Shown here one piece after another: positions 18,480 to 26,702 of a stretch of DNA of 64,000 nt; within the stretch, counting starts at the first letter, position 1, and each line of letters opens with the position of its first letter. This stretch comes from Bifidobacterium canis. GTDB lineage: Bacteria; Actinomycetota; Actinomycetes; Actinomycetales; Bifidobacteriaceae. Below the pieces are notes generated by a model. That model did not search any database. It saw only the letters and a list, made by a program, of their open reading frames with translations, and was not told where the DNA came from. The stretch covers positions 105,347 to 169,346 of the forward strand of contig NZ_WNLP01000004.1 in assembly GCF_009727065.1 (NCBI RefSeq), in the 5' to 3' direction. The position numbers and the translations under genes are program-made.

Positions 18480-19193
18480 ATGAGTGATTCGATCAGCTAT
18501 AGGACATTGCAACGCGACGATTATCCCGCATTGACGAAGATGCTGTGCGACGCGTGGCACAAGCAAACCGAAGATATCAACGACGAGCTGGGCATGAAGC
18601 TCGCGCAAATCGATCTTGAACACAGCCTGGCACGCACGACAACCGCGGAAGTGGCTGTGTGCGACGATGAAGTGGTTGGTGTGGTACTTGGCCGCATCGA
18701 CTCCCAGGAGACCCGCATGGGTCTGAACAAGCACCACCGCAACGTGATGCGAATCATGGGTCCGCTGTTCTTCAACAAGTCGGCACACAAGGCATTGCAG
18801 GAGATGCTCGACGCCGAGAAAACCAATCGCCGCATGATCGATCAGGCCAAGAAGGAAGGCCATGCCTACGATGGCGAGATCATTTTGTTCCTCGTGCGCG
18901 AAGACATGCGCGGCAAAGGCATCGGAACCCACCTGTTCAACTGGATTCTCGACGAATTCAAGGCCAACGACGTCGAGAACTACTTCCTGTATACCGACAC
19001 CGGCTGCAACTACTCGTTCTATGAGGAGAACGGCATGGCACGCCGCGAGGAGATGCCTATGGCGCCGCGCACACCGCAGGAAGACAAAGAAGTGCATGAT
19101 GAAGCCGACAATATCGACAACCATCTGCATGCGCTGATGTTCGACAATCAGGTGTCGCCGGCGAACGGCGGCGTGAACCCTCTGGGACGCTGA
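18480..19193 (+). CDS. GNAT-family N-acetyltransferase
   Basis: 237 residues. The acetyl-CoA-binding motif A is present as LVREDMRGKGIGTHLFNWIL, preceded by the VCDDEVVGVVLGRI strand. Between them is an unusually long alpha-helical insertion (about 60 residues, NKHHRNVMRIMGPLFF...). The C-terminal part DTGCNYSFYEENGMARREE is the usual GNAT end. Acetyl acceptor is unknown. Start at ATG 18480 follows TTGGAG; upstream in-frame residues belong to the end of the SWIM gene region. It is followed ten bases later by mazG, so they are likely co-transcribed. Confidence 0.85.
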   Translation: MSDSISYRTLQRDDYPALTKMLCDAWHKQTEDINDELGMKLAQIDLEHSLARTTTAEVAVCDDEVVGVVLGRIDSQETRMGLNKHHRNVMRIMGPLFFNKSAHKALQEMLDAEKTNRRMIDQAKKEGHAYDGEIILFLVREDMRGKGIGTHLFNWILDEFKANDVENYFLYTDTGCNYSFYEENGMARREEMPMAPRTPQEDKEVHDEADNIDNHLHALMFDNQVSPANGGVNPLGR

Positions 19194-19203
19194 CGGGCAC
19201 GCC

Positions 19204-19938
19204 ATGACGCAAGCCGCCCACGACGATTACCATATTCCCGAAGGATTCGAGCACTGCTCCAAACTCGATCCGGTGAACGAGGCACCGAGCGCCCTTGACC
19301 GCGTCAAAGCGCTCGTCGCCATACTCACCGGACCGGATGGCTGCCCGTGGGATGGCAAGCAGACGAACAAGTCGCTGATCAAACCACTGCTCGAAGAAAC
19401 CTACGAATACATCGACGCGCTGGAGAACGGCGACCGCGAGAACATGCGCGAGGAACTCGGCGACATGCTGCTGCAGTCGATTTTCCAAGCGCAACTATGC
19501 TCGCAGGATCCTGACGACCCGTTCGACCTCGACGAAGTGTGCAACAGGCTGGTCGACAAACTCATCACCCGACACCCGCAAGTGTTCGCACCCGACGGTC
19601 AGGAAACCCTGCTCAGCGGCGAAGATACGCTCAAACTGTGGGAGAAGATGAAGCAGCGCGAGAAGCACCGCAAGTCGGTGCTCGACGGCATCTCGAAAGC
19701 GCAAGGAGCATTGCCTCGTAGCGCGAAGGTGGTCTCGCGCGTCGCAAAGTCGGAGCACTCCGCCGAACTCGAACAAGCATTCGACATGGCACAGGCTAAC
19801 CCTGAAGACGCCTACGCCGATCGTATTCTCAACATCGTGCGCGAAGCGAACAGGAATGGCATCGACATCGAATCCGCCTTGCGTAACCGTTTGCGCGAGG
19901 CCGAGAACCGGATCGTCGAACTGGAGGAGCGCCCTTGA
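19204..19938 (+). CDS. mazG: MazG family nucleoside triphosphate pyrophosphohydrolase
   Basis: 244 residues. The MazG fold is marked by CPWDGKQTNKSLIKPLLEE and the EExxE/ELGDMLLQ metal-binding helices (EETYEYIDAL then EELGDMLL). MazG hydrolyses (d)NTPs to NMP and pyrophosphate and is thought to act as a house-cleaning or (p)ppGpp-modulating enzyme. One catalytic domain plus a C-terminal helical part; shorter than the two-domain E. coli enzyme. It overlaps the next gene by one base (TGATG), implying translational coupling. Confidence 0.9.
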   Translation: MTQAAHDDYHIPEGFEHCSKLDPVNEAPSALDRVKALVAILTGPDGCPWDGKQTNKSLIKPLLEETYEYIDALENGDRENMREELGDMLLQSIFQAQLCSQDPDDPFDLDEVCNRLVDKLITRHPQVFAPDGQETLLSGEDTLKLWEKMKQREKHRKSVLDGISKAQGALPRSAKVVSRVAKSEHSAELEQAFDMAQANPEDAYADRILNIVREANRNGIDIESALRNRLREAENRIVELEERP

Positions 19939-20306
19939 TGCACATGTCTGACGCTGAATTCGAGCGAACCGTGACCGAGGCGCTGGCAACCGTTCCCCAA
20001 CGGTTCAAACAGGCGTTGTCGAACATCGCGATCACCGTGGCGCACGAGCCGACCGACAAGGAATACGTGAACATGACCCACGGCAACGGTGAGCTGCTCG
20101 GACTCTACCAAGGCATCCCGTTGCCCCAGCGCACCACCGGCTATGCAGGAGTGCTGCCCGACCGCATCACGATCTTCAAAGGCCCGCATGAGCGAATCTG
20201 CTCCACACACGAACAGATGGTCGCGCAGATCCGCAAAACGGTGCTGCATGAACTCGGGCACTACTTCGGCTTCGACGACGCCTACCTGCACTCACACGGC
20301 TACTGA
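19938..20306 (+). CDS. Zincin-like metallopeptidase family protein
   Basis: 122 residues from ATG 19938, with GGAGGAG eight bases upstream inside the end of mazG. It carries the minimal gluzincin motif HELGHYFGFDD (HExxH with a following Asp) and the conserved LLGLYQGIPLPQR segment typical of the PF06262 family of small metallopeptidases. No signal peptide, so cytosolic. Substrate unknown. It ends the GNAT-mazG-peptidase set in front of a long palindrome. Confidence 0.88.
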   Translation: MHMSDAEFERTVTEALATVPQRFKQALSNIAITVAHEPTDKEYVNMTHGNGELLGLYQGIPLPQRTTGYAGVLPDRITIFKGPHERICSTHEQMVAQIRKTVLHELGHYFGFDDAYLHSHGY

Positions 20307-20334
20307 TCGAACATTGTGTTGCCTCGCCGCGTAC

Positions 20335-20376
20335 CAAAACGGGTCTGCATTCACATGTGAATGCAGACCCGTTTTG
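20335..20376. terminator. Perfect 21-bp palindromic bidirectional terminator
   Basis: CAAAACGGGTCTGCATTCACA is followed at once by its exact reverse complement. The outer A/T residues give a U-tract in either direction (TTTTG after the stem). It separates the plus-strand metallopeptidase from the minus-strand yccF. Confidence 0.9.
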
Positions 20377-20395
20377 TATTACCAGACGATGCGAA

Positions 20396-20755
20396 TCAGT
20401 AGATGGTGGTGCCGAATGGCCAGAGAGCAAGCTTCGCCATTTTGAACGATTGGATGCCGAACGGCACGCCGATCACCGTGATGCAGTTGAGCACACCGGC
20501 GATCAGATAGGCGATCGCCATCCACAGGCCAACGACGATCACCCAGATGATGTTGAGCAACACCGATCCGACCGAATTCGAATACACGACTTGCTTGCCG
20601 AACGGCGTCAACGTGAGCGACGCCATCTTGAACGCCTGCACACCCACCGGAATGCCGACGATCGTGATGCAGCACACCAAGCCCACCACCAGCCAGCCGA
20701 ACGCGATCCCCAGACCGCCCAGAACCAGCCAAAGAATATTGCCTATCAGTCTCAT
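20396..20755 (-). CDS. YccF family inner-membrane protein
   Basis: 119 residues with two copies of the YccF (DUF307) repeat: CCITIVGIPVGVQAFKMASLTLTPFG and the matching CITVIGVPFGIQSFKMAKLALWPFG. About four TM segments. Function of the family is unknown. I start at MRLIGNILWLVLGG rather than further upstream because the family begins there. No Shine-Dalgarno is present; a small dyad with an embedded TACACT lies directly before the ATG, suggesting a leaderless or hairpin-regulated message. Confidence 0.87.
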   Translation of the reverse strand: MRLIGNILWLVLGGLGIAFGWLVVGLVCCITIVGIPVGVQAFKMASLTLTPFGKQVVYSNSVGSVLLNIIWVIVVGLWMAIAYLIAGVLNCITVIGVPFGIQSFKMAKLALWPFGTTIY

Positions 20756-20775
20756 GTCAGTTAAGTGTAACTGAC
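20756..20775. promoter_or_regulatory. 8-bp dyad touching the yccF start codon
   Basis: GTCAGTTA-AGTG-TAACTGAC is a perfect inverted repeat whose left edge abuts the yccF ATG (minus strand). On the plus strand it overlaps the TTAAGT proposed as the tenA -35. It could be a repressor operator serving both genes, or part of the yccF promoter (TACACT on the minus strand). Confidence 0.4.
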
Positions 20776-20817
20776 AATCAGCGGTTATGCTACGTCGCTC
20801 AGGCATGTCACAATGAG

Positions 20818-20898
20818 CAGTGCAGGGGAACTCACCCGAGTTGAGAAGGCAAACGCCTGACCCTTTGAACCTGTTGGTTAACACCTACGTAGGGAGAC
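20818..20898 (+). promoter_or_regulatory. TPP (THI-box) riboswitch upstream of tenA
   Basis: The conserved thi-box parts appear in order: GGGGAACTC, TTGAGAAGG (CUGAGA core with one change), GACCCTTTGAACCTG, and GGTTAACACC followed by TACGTAGGGA. The last segment, AGGGAG, is both the 3' strand of closing helix P1 and the only Shine-Dalgarno for tenA, whose ATG is at 20901. Thiamine pyrophosphate binding should therefore hide the ribosome site directly. Confidence 0.93.
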
Positions 20899-20900
20899 AT

Positions 20901-21629
20901 ATGACTCAAGCAATCACATTGACCGATCTGCCGCCATTCGCACGCCGTATGAGAGACGCCGCCGATCTCGTCTGGCAAGAAGGCTACGAACAGCCGTTCA
21001 TTCGCGAACTCGGTGCCGGCACGCTTGACCGTTCGAAATTCGCGTTCTACCTGATGCAAGACGAACTCTATTTGGGCGATTACGCGAAAGTGCACGCGCT
21101 CGCCGTCACGAAAACGAACGATCGTGAGGTCATGGCGTTCATGGCGCAGGTGCAGAACCAGATTCTGCACGTGGAGACCGAAGTACATCGCGACTATTTG
21201 GCATCCTTCGGATTGAGCGAACAGATGGTGCTGAATGGCAGGCAATCAGCGTTCGCTCGCGCATACACGACGAATATGATGACGGTCGCCTACACCGGTG
21301 ATCTGCTCGACATTCTGATCGCGGTGCTTCCATGCGCATGGGTGTACGCCGACTATGGGCAGCGCCTCGCACGTGAATTCGCGGACACGCTGAGCGGTAA
21401 TCCATATAAAGAGTGGATCGACATGTATTCCACCGATGAATTCTGGCAGTCGGCTGTGTGGCTGATCGAACATATCGAGTCGATGGTGCAAGAGGTGAGT
21501 GAAGAACGCAAACGCGAGCTCATCGAGTCGTTCGTGCGCGGCGTCGAATACGAATACATGTTCTGGGCGAGTGCCTACGACAAGCAGATGACATGGAAGC
21601 CCGAATGGTCGGCGCTGCCACAGCAGTGA
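20901..21629 (+). CDS. tenA: TenA, aminopyrimidine aminohydrolase / thiaminase II
   Basis: 242 residues. TenA hydrolyses 4-amino-5-aminomethyl-2-methylpyrimidine to HMP, salvaging the thiamine pyrimidine moiety. The family pattern is intact: FAFYLMQDELYLGDYAKV near the N-terminus, the nucleophile Cys in LPCAWVYADYG, and the C-terminal GVEYEYMFWASAY with the conserved Glu. An earlier frame extension through the riboswitch is not used. Expression is set by the TPP riboswitch that includes its ribosome site. The pyrimidine transporter YkoE with its own TPP riboswitch lies 31 kb downstream. Confidence 0.95.
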   Translation: MTQAITLTDLPPFARRMRDAADLVWQEGYEQPFIRELGAGTLDRSKFAFYLMQDELYLGDYAKVHALAVTKTNDREVMAFMAQVQNQILHVETEVHRDYLASFGLSEQMVLNGRQSAFARAYTTNMMTVAYTGDLLDILIAVLPCAWVYADYGQRLAREFADTLSGNPYKEWIDMYSTDEFWQSAVWLIEHIESMVQEVSEERKRELIESFVRGVEYEYMFWASAYDKQMTWKPEWSALPQQ

Positions 21630-21664
21630 TGCAGTTGGTGGCTCGAAGTCTTATGTACAACGGA

Positions 21665-21708
21665 AAGCGGCGGATACCAGACGATATTCGGTCTGGCATC
21701 CGCCGCTT
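21665..21708. terminator. Bidirectional hairpin terminator between tenA and YhbY gene
   Basis: AAGCGGCGGATACCAGAC pairs with GTCTGGCATCCGCCGCTT (18 bp, one A-C mismatch) around an 8-base loop. It lies between convergent tenA and the YhbY gene. Confidence 0.85.
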
Positions 21709-21722
21709 ATATTTGCGATTGC

Positions 21723-22028
21723 TTACTCGCGTACGAGTCGAATATGCTCGACGTCATCGCGATGCGAACGACGGTAGAGCACGGCACGATTGCCGATCAC
21801 CTGCACGACTTCGGCACCCAGTTTGTCTGCGAGCGCCTGTGCCGCCTCCTTTGCGTCAACTCCTGCGCCGTCGAGCACCTGGCATTTGATCAGTTCGCGT
21901 TTCTCGATCGTCTCATCCGCCTGCTTGACCACATTATCGGTCACATCGTTCTTGCCGATCTGCACGAGCGGGTTGAGTGGGTTCGCCAGAGCGCGCAGTT
22001 GCTTGATCTGCTGTTTCGTCAAAGCCAT
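21723..22028 (-). CDS. YhbY/CRM-domain RNA-binding protein
   Basis: 101 residues, one CRM (YhbY) domain: MALTKQQIKQLRALAN at the start and the GxxG loop as VQIGKNDVTDN, ending with the IGNRAVLYRRS strand. These small proteins bind pre-50S ribosomal particles. Length is normal for the family. It is convergent with tenA and downstream of the aldo/keto reductase in the same direction, separated by 88 bases. Confidence 0.93.
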   Translation of the reverse strand: MALTKQQIKQLRALANPLNPLVQIGKNDVTDNVVKQADETIEKRELIKCQVLDGAGVDAKEAAQALADKLGAEVVQVIGNRAVLYRRSHRDDVEHIRLVRE

Positions 22029-22116
22029 GATTGTCCTTATGCCGTATGTTCACCAATAGAAATAACAGCCACCATGCTAGCCGAGCGCGCGGTCATCGTG
22101 CAGGCACAGGCGCGCG

Positions 22117-22953
22117 TCAGAAGTCGATGTGGTGCGGGTCCGCGCCGTTGCGCTTGCCGGTGTTCATCGCATTGATGCGCTGCATATCTTCGTCGCTCAG
22201 CTCGAAATCGAACACATTGATGTTCTGGATGATGCGGGTGGCATGCACCGACTTCGGCAACGGGATCACATTGCGCTGCAGATGCCAGCGGATCACGACC
22301 TGTGCAGGGGACTTGCCGTATTTGTCGCCGATGTCGAAGAGCTCACGGTTGTTGAGCAGGTCGCTGCCCTGACCGCCGAGTGGCTTCCAAGCTTCGACTG
22401 CGATGTCTTTGCCATGGCAGAAGTCGATGAGCTGCTGGTTGTTGAACTCGGGGGAGGACTCAATCTGGTTGACGACCGGCTTGACGTCGGAGTTCGCAAG
22501 CAGTTCGTCGAGATGATCCTCTTCGAAATTGCATACGCCGATCGCACGCACACGATGCTGGCGGTACAGCTCCTGAAGATCGTCCCATGCCTTCTGCCAG
22601 CCCTTGACCGGCCAATGCAGCAGATACAGGTCGATGTAGTCGAGGCCGAGCAGATCGAGACTGTGCTCGAAGGCTTCAGGGGTTTTCTCGGCGCGAATGT
22701 CGTCGTTCCACACCTTCGTCGTCACGAAGATCTGGTCGCGTGGCAGACCGCTGCGCGCGATGCCTTCGCCAACCGACTTCTCGTTCTTGTAGAAAGCCGC
22801 GGTGTCGATGAGGCGATAGCCGTTCTCCAATGCGGTGGTCACTGCGTTGACGGTCTGCTCGCCCTCCTCGGCACGCCAGACGCCAAGGCCGATCTGCGGC
22901 ATCATGACGTCGTTGTTCAATGCGATCGTATGTTCACCGTCTTGCAATCCCAT
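22117..22953 (-). CDS. Aldo/keto reductase
   Basis: 278 residues from ATG 22953 with GAGGAA just upstream. The TIM-barrel AKR pattern is present: RLIDTAAFYKNEKSVGEGI (catalytic Asp and Tyr), FVTTKVWNDD (catalytic Lys), LYLLHWPVKG (His) and the NADPH-binding IPLPKSVHATRI. It resembles 2,5-diketo-gluconate reductase-type enzymes, NADPH-dependent and cytosolic; the physiological carbonyl substrate is unknown. A frame extension to 23115 is not supported by sequence conservation. Confidence 0.93.
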   Translation of the reverse strand: MGLQDGEHTIALNNDVMMPQIGLGVWRAEEGEQTVNAVTTALENGYRLIDTAAFYKNEKSVGEGIARSGLPRDQIFVTTKVWNDDIRAEKTPEAFEHSLDLLGLDYIDLYLLHWPVKGWQKAWDDLQELYRQHRVRAIGVCNFEEDHLDELLANSDVKPVVNQIESSPEFNNQQLIDFCHGKDIAVEAWKPLGGQGSDLLNNRELFDIGDKYGKSPAQVVIRWHLQRNVIPLPKSVHATRIIQNINVFDFELSDEDMQRINAMNTGKRNGADPHHIDF

Positions 22954-23080
22954 GGTTCCTCGTTTCTGTAGCGAATATGAATGCTTCCTCCATCGTAATG
23001 CGCGCTGTTGGGTGATGTGCGGTATCGCGCTGTATGAGAACATCTGGAGGCGAGCTGAACTAGCAGTGGGGAATAAAAAT

Positions 23081-23103
23081 CCGGCCATCGTGATGATGGC
23101 CGG
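23081..23103 (-). terminator. Intrinsic terminator of the riboflavin ECF operon
   Basis: On the minus strand, CCGGCCATC-N5-GATGGCCGG is followed within two bases by TTTTTATT. This classical hairpin plus U-tract begins nine bases after the stop codon of the 70-residue ORF at 23112-23324. Confidence 0.85.
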
Positions 23104-23111
23104 AATACGAC

Positions 23112-23324
23112 TCATGTCGCACCGTTGAACGGCATGGTGGTCCTTGTGGGACGAACCGTGTGGTCAGACATGCTGACATGGGTCGAACCGCGTTCGTCAC
23201 TGCTGTTCACATGACCCTTTTCTTCGTCATCGGCATCTGCTGCGGTGATTGTGTCACCGTGCGCGACGCCGGTCGCTGTGAATATTTTCCATGAAAATAT
23301 CTGCGGATCGCGAACATGACTCAC
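23112..23324 (-). CDS. Possible small protein coupled to the riboflavin ECF fusion gene
   Basis: A 70-codon frame whose GTG start overlaps the stop of the ECF fusion gene by four bases (GTGA), the pattern of translational coupling. Its stop lies nine bases before the operon terminator, so the frame exactly fills the gap. The product is hydrophilic and acidic in the middle (ADADDEEKGHVNSSDERG), with no TM or known motif. I do not recognise it. It could instead be a chance open frame; codon usage is only weakly like neighbours. Confidence 0.4.
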   Translation of the reverse strand: MSHVRDPQIFSWKIFTATGVAHGDTITAADADDEEKGHVNSSDERGSTHVSMSDHTVRPTRTTMPFNGAT

Positions 23325-25630
23325 ATTGTGAACATTGTGGGAAGAAAAATTCCAAGCATCGTGGCGACGGTGAACGCGATCAGCACATAGTCACGACGGC
23401 GCACGTGCATGACATGCCATTGCGACCGCGGCGCGTCGGACTGATAGCCGCGCGCCTGCAACGCCAGCGAAAGGTTGTCGGCGTGGCGGATCGCGCCGGC
23501 GAACATCGGGATGATGATCGCGCACATCGCCGCCGCACGCTTCATCGGCGTGCCCGATTCGATCGAGCCTCCTCGTGCGGCCTGGGCGTCGCGTATAGCC
23601 AACGCCTCCGAGCCGAGCGTAGGCAGAAAACGCAACGCTAGCGACAGCACGAGCGCAGTCTCCTGCGTATGCCAATGCAGGCGGCGCAGGGGGGAGAGCA
23701 GGGATGCGAACGCGTTCGTCAACCCCGTTGGCGTCGTCGTTTGCAGCAGAAGCGCGCCAAGCACCACGACGATGAGGAAGCGCAGAATATAGATGCCCGC
23801 CGTCGACAACCCGCCGGTGGTGATGGTGAACGCACCCAAATGCCACAATGGTTCGCCGGTGTGGACGAACGCGATGTTGAGCGCGCCCATGAGCGTGAAC
23901 ATGATGATGAAACCGTGCGTCGCCAACCAGAGCCTGCGCCAGCCGATCCTGCTCGCCAGCGTTAGTGCGGCGGTTGCGGCAAGACCGATGGCCAATTGCA
24001 GCCAACTCGACATCGCGAACGCCGAACACATGATCACCAGCAGGCACACGATCTTCACCCGTGGATCCAGCGACGACACCCAGGAATGCCGTGGGTCGGT
24101 TGTGGAGACCGGCTCGTGTTCCGCGTCAGATTCGCTTACGATGCCCTCACTTCGCTTATTCCGGCCACGCGGAGCACCCGTGGCTCCGAATGCGATCACA
24201 CGGTCGGCCAAGCGTTCGACCTGACTCAGATCGTGCGAGATCAACACGATCGTGACCCCTTGCCCGTTCAGGTCGCGAAGTAGCCGCTCGATGCGGGCGG
24301 TTGCGGCATCGTCGAGCCCCGCGCACGGTTCGTCGAGCACAAGAACCGATGGCTTGCATGCGATGATGCCGGCGATGGCGACAAGCCGTTGCTGGCCGCC
24401 CGACAACGTGAACGGATTGCGTTCACGCAGATGCTGCGTGCCGGTGATCTCAAGCGCCCATTGCACGCGTTCACGAACATGCGCCTCATCAAGACCTTGA
24501 TTCTTCGGGCCGAATGCGACGTCTTCGGCAACGCTGTCGGCAAACAGTTGACGTTCGGGACGTTGCATGACAAGCCCGACGATGCTGCGCAGACGTTTGC
24601 GCTGCCTCCGCTTCGCCCGTGTGATATCAAGACCGTCGACAGTGATGCTGCCGCTGTGCGGGCGCAACAGCGCGCACAGCAGTTTGACGAACGTCGTTTT
24701 CCCGGCACCGTTCTCGCCGACGATCGCCGTGACCGAACCGCGGTTGATACCGAGACTCAGATCGTCGATCACATTGGCTTCCTCGGACGAGTAGCGGAAC
24801 GAGACATGATCGAACGTGACGACGGGATCATGCGGCGCCCGAGCGATGCCGTGACGTTGATTGAACGCGTCGGCAAACGTGGCGACGTCGGTGACCTGCT
24901 CAAGGTCGGCTGGTTCGCCATGACCATGTTCAGCAAGCTGCTTGCCGGGGTGTTCGCCGATTATTCGACCATGATCAAGCTGAATGACGCGATCCGCATG
25001 CACGAGATCGTCGGGAAGATGGGTGACGATCACCACCGTGGTGCCGGCCTGCTGAATGCGGTCGAGCAGGTCGAGCACATCTTGTCGGGAACGCGGGTCG
25101 AGCATCGCGGTCGGCTCGTCGAGCACCAACACGTCGCTATGCATCGCCAGCATGCCGGCGATGGCGATGCGCTGCTGTTCGCCACCGCTCATCTGAGTCG
25201 GGTCGGCGTCGACGCAATGATCCATGGCCACCGACGTCAACGATTCCCGCACGCGTTCGCCGATCCGCTCCGACGGCACGTTGAGATTCTCCGGGCCGAA
25301 CGCGACGTCATCGCCGACCACCGTCGTGACGATCTGATCTTCGGGATTCTGGAACACCGCGCCGATGGAACGTCGCGCCTGGGCATACAGTTCGGCATTC
25401 GCCCCGTGCTGCGTGCTGAACACGTCGAGCCCCATCAGCCGGACGGTTCCCTCATCGGGAGCACGAAGGCCGGCGATCACGCGAGACAACGTGGATTTGC
25501 CCGAACCGTTCGGCCCTACGAGGCAGACGCGTTCGCCGGCGTGAATCGTCAGATCGACGTCATCGAGCGCCCATGTGCTTCCGCCGTCGTAGCTGAAGCG
25601 CACACCATGCAATTCGATGGGATCGGTCAT
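23321..25630 (-). CDS. ECF transporter energy module: EcfA-EcfA'-EcfT fusion (riboflavin)
   Basis: 769 residues in three parts. First ATPase: [29 protein letters not shown]. Second ATPase from about residue 265: GENGAGKTT, LSGGQQRL, VLVLDEPCAGLD. From about residue 515 a transmembrane EcfT-like domain begins after SSLDPRVK and ends with the coupling motif LALQARGYQSDAPR. ECF importers normally encode these as three separate chains. The adjacent S component and FMN riboswitch point to riboflavin import, but group II modules can serve several S components. It follows the S component by only a few bases. Confidence 0.92.
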   Translation of the reverse strand: MTDPIELHGVRFSYDGGSTWALDDVDLTIHAGERVCLVGPNGSGKSTLSRVIAGLRAPDEGTVRLMGLDVFSTQHGANAELYAQARRSIGAVFQNPEDQIVTTVVGDDVAFGPENLNVPSERIGERVRESLTSVAMDHCVDADPTQMSGGEQQRIAIAGMLAMHSDVLVLDEPTAMLDPRSRQDVLDLLDRIQQAGTTVVIVTHLPDDLVHADRVIQLDHGRIIGEHPGKQLAEHGHGEPADLEQVTDVATFADAFNQRHGIARAPHDPVVTFDHVSFRYSSEEANVIDDLSLGINRGSVTAIVGENGAGKTTFVKLLCALLRPHSGSITVDGLDITRAKRRQRKRLRSIVGLVMQRPERQLFADSVAEDVAFGPKNQGLDEAHVRERVQWALEITGTQHLRERNPFTLSGGQQRLVAIAGIIACKPSVLVLDEPCAGLDDAATARIERLLRDLNGQGVTIVLISHDLSQVERLADRVIAFGATGAPRGRNKRSEGIVSESDAEHEPVSTTDPRHSWVSSLDPRVKIVCLLVIMCSAFAMSSWLQLAIGLAATAALTLASRIGWRRLWLATHGFIIMFTLMGALNIAFVHTGEPLWHLGAFTITTGGLSTAGIYILRFLIVVVLGALLLQTTTPTGLTNAFASLLSPLRRLHWHTQETALVLSLALRFLPTLGSEALAIRDAQAARGGSIESGTPMKRAAAMCAIIIPMFAGAIRHADNLSLALQARGYQSDAPRSQWHVMHVRRRDYVLIAFTVATMLGIFLPTMFTM

Positions 25631-25636
25631 ATTCGC

Positions 25637-26230
25637 TCAGCCCTGACGGTTCAGCAGGGAGCATATCGGCTTGTAGCACAGGAAGCTCACGATGCCGTTG
25701 ATGGCGAATTTGATCAGATTGAACGGCAGCAGCACGGGCACGATCAGCATGGCGACCTGCTGCATCGTCATATGTGCATACAGCGGCGTGATGAACAGGT
25801 TGCCGATGATGGCGGCGGCCAAGGCGACGACCGCACCGACGAGAATGCCGGTCACCGCGCCGGCGCGCGTGGGATGCTTGCGGAAGATGAACGCCACCGG
25901 AAGCGAGGCGCCGAGTGCCACGAGAATCGCCATCAGCGCACCAAGAGGATTGACGAACAGATGCGGCACGAACCCCAGGACGCTGACGATGGCGGCACCC
26001 GATGGGCCGAATGCGAACGCGGCGAGAATGCACACGATGCCCGAAGGGTCGTATTTGAGCCACGGTGCCGCGGGCATCAGCGGAATCTCGATGAAGCTCA
26101 CCGCCATCGCCAATGCGACGAACAGCGCATACATGGCGATGCGACGTGTGGACCAGCGACCGTGATCACCTGAACCTGTGGAATGGGAGGAATTGCCATG
26201 CTGATTCGATGGCGTAGAAGATACACTCAT
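25637..26230 (-). CDS. ribU: Riboflavin ECF transporter S component (RibU-like)
   Basis: 197 residues from ATG 26230. A short Ser/His-rich N-terminus is followed by about six hydrophobic segments, including IAMYALFVALAMAVSFIEIP, a conserved YDPSGIVCILAAFAFGP and LFVNPLGALMAILVA, consistent with the RibU family. The S component binds the vitamin in the membrane and docks with the energy module encoded six bases downstream. The FMN riboswitch just upstream gives the strongest evidence for riboflavin. A longer reading (to 26332) would run through the riboswitch and is rejected. Confidence 0.88.
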   Translation of the reverse strand: MSVSSTPSNQHGNSSHSTGSGDHGRWSTRRIAMYALFVALAMAVSFIEIPLMPAAPWLKYDPSGIVCILAAFAFGPSGAAIVSVLGFVPHLFVNPLGALMAILVALGASLPVAFIFRKHPTRAGAVTGILVGAVVALAAAIIGNLFITPLYAHMTMQQVAMLIVPVLLPFNLIKFAINGIVSFLCYKPICSLLNRQG

Positions 26231-26244
26231 GGTGTTCTCGTTTC

Positions 26245-26380
26245 TTTCATCCGGACTATACCGTTGGCCCTGGAATCGCACCAGATCCACCGCTTTCGCG
26301 GGTTGCGGGCTCCGCATAGGGCGCAAGGCCATGCGCTACCGCCAGTAAGGAATTGCACCTTCCCTGAAACTTGCATCTCC
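26245..26380 (-). promoter_or_regulatory. FMN riboswitch (RFN element)
   Basis: On the minus strand the RFN element is complete: CAGGGAAGGTGCAATTCC, then ACTGGCGGTAG, GAGCCCGCAACCCGCG, GATCTGGTGCGATTCCAG, and GGCCAACGGTATAGTCCGGAT with the closing GAAAGA. It ends about 15 bases before the start codon of the S component. FMN should shut off riboflavin uptake. Confidence 0.95.
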
Positions 26381-26702
26381 ATCTATAGTCGATCGGCTCG
26401 ATAACGGGGTGGGTGAACCGCAATATGGATGATCTCGCACCGACACTACCCAACCTAGTTTGTTAAAGCGTTGTACTAATATGATGCTCGGGAGCGAATG
26501 GCGTGCAAAGAGACGTATGTCAGTGTATAATGTGCAAACGTATGCATAGCGGCATATGAATGTCATCGAGAGGGGTGTTCGAACATTCTTCTCGGAGCAC
26601 GAGGCACAACTGTTCCGCATGTCCGCTACGGCGACCAGAAAACAACAGGCATTCGGGGAGGGCGAGAACGCACCCCTGAACACGACGGCAAGGGAGATTG
26701 CA
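26381..26702. other. Intergenic region between FMN riboswitch and polyphosphate glucokinase
   Basis: A 322-base region between divergent units. It must hold the promoter for the riboflavin operon (minus) and for the glucokinase (plus). The clearest plus-strand element is TATAAT at 26526-26531 with a weak GTGCAA 17 bases upstream. The frame open from 26556 in front of the glucokinase (MNVIERGVR...) is unlike the family and I treat it as leader. Confidence 0.5.

Noticed and set aside
19938..20306. TTG at 19935 as start of the metallopeptidase
   Set aside because: ATG 19938 has GGAGGAG at suitable distance and gives the TGATG overlap with mazG.
24389..26173. Plus-strand open frame of 594 codons over the riboflavin ECF genes
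   Set aside because: Antisense to two well-supported genes and composed of low-information residues (His, Arg, Asp); no domain pattern.
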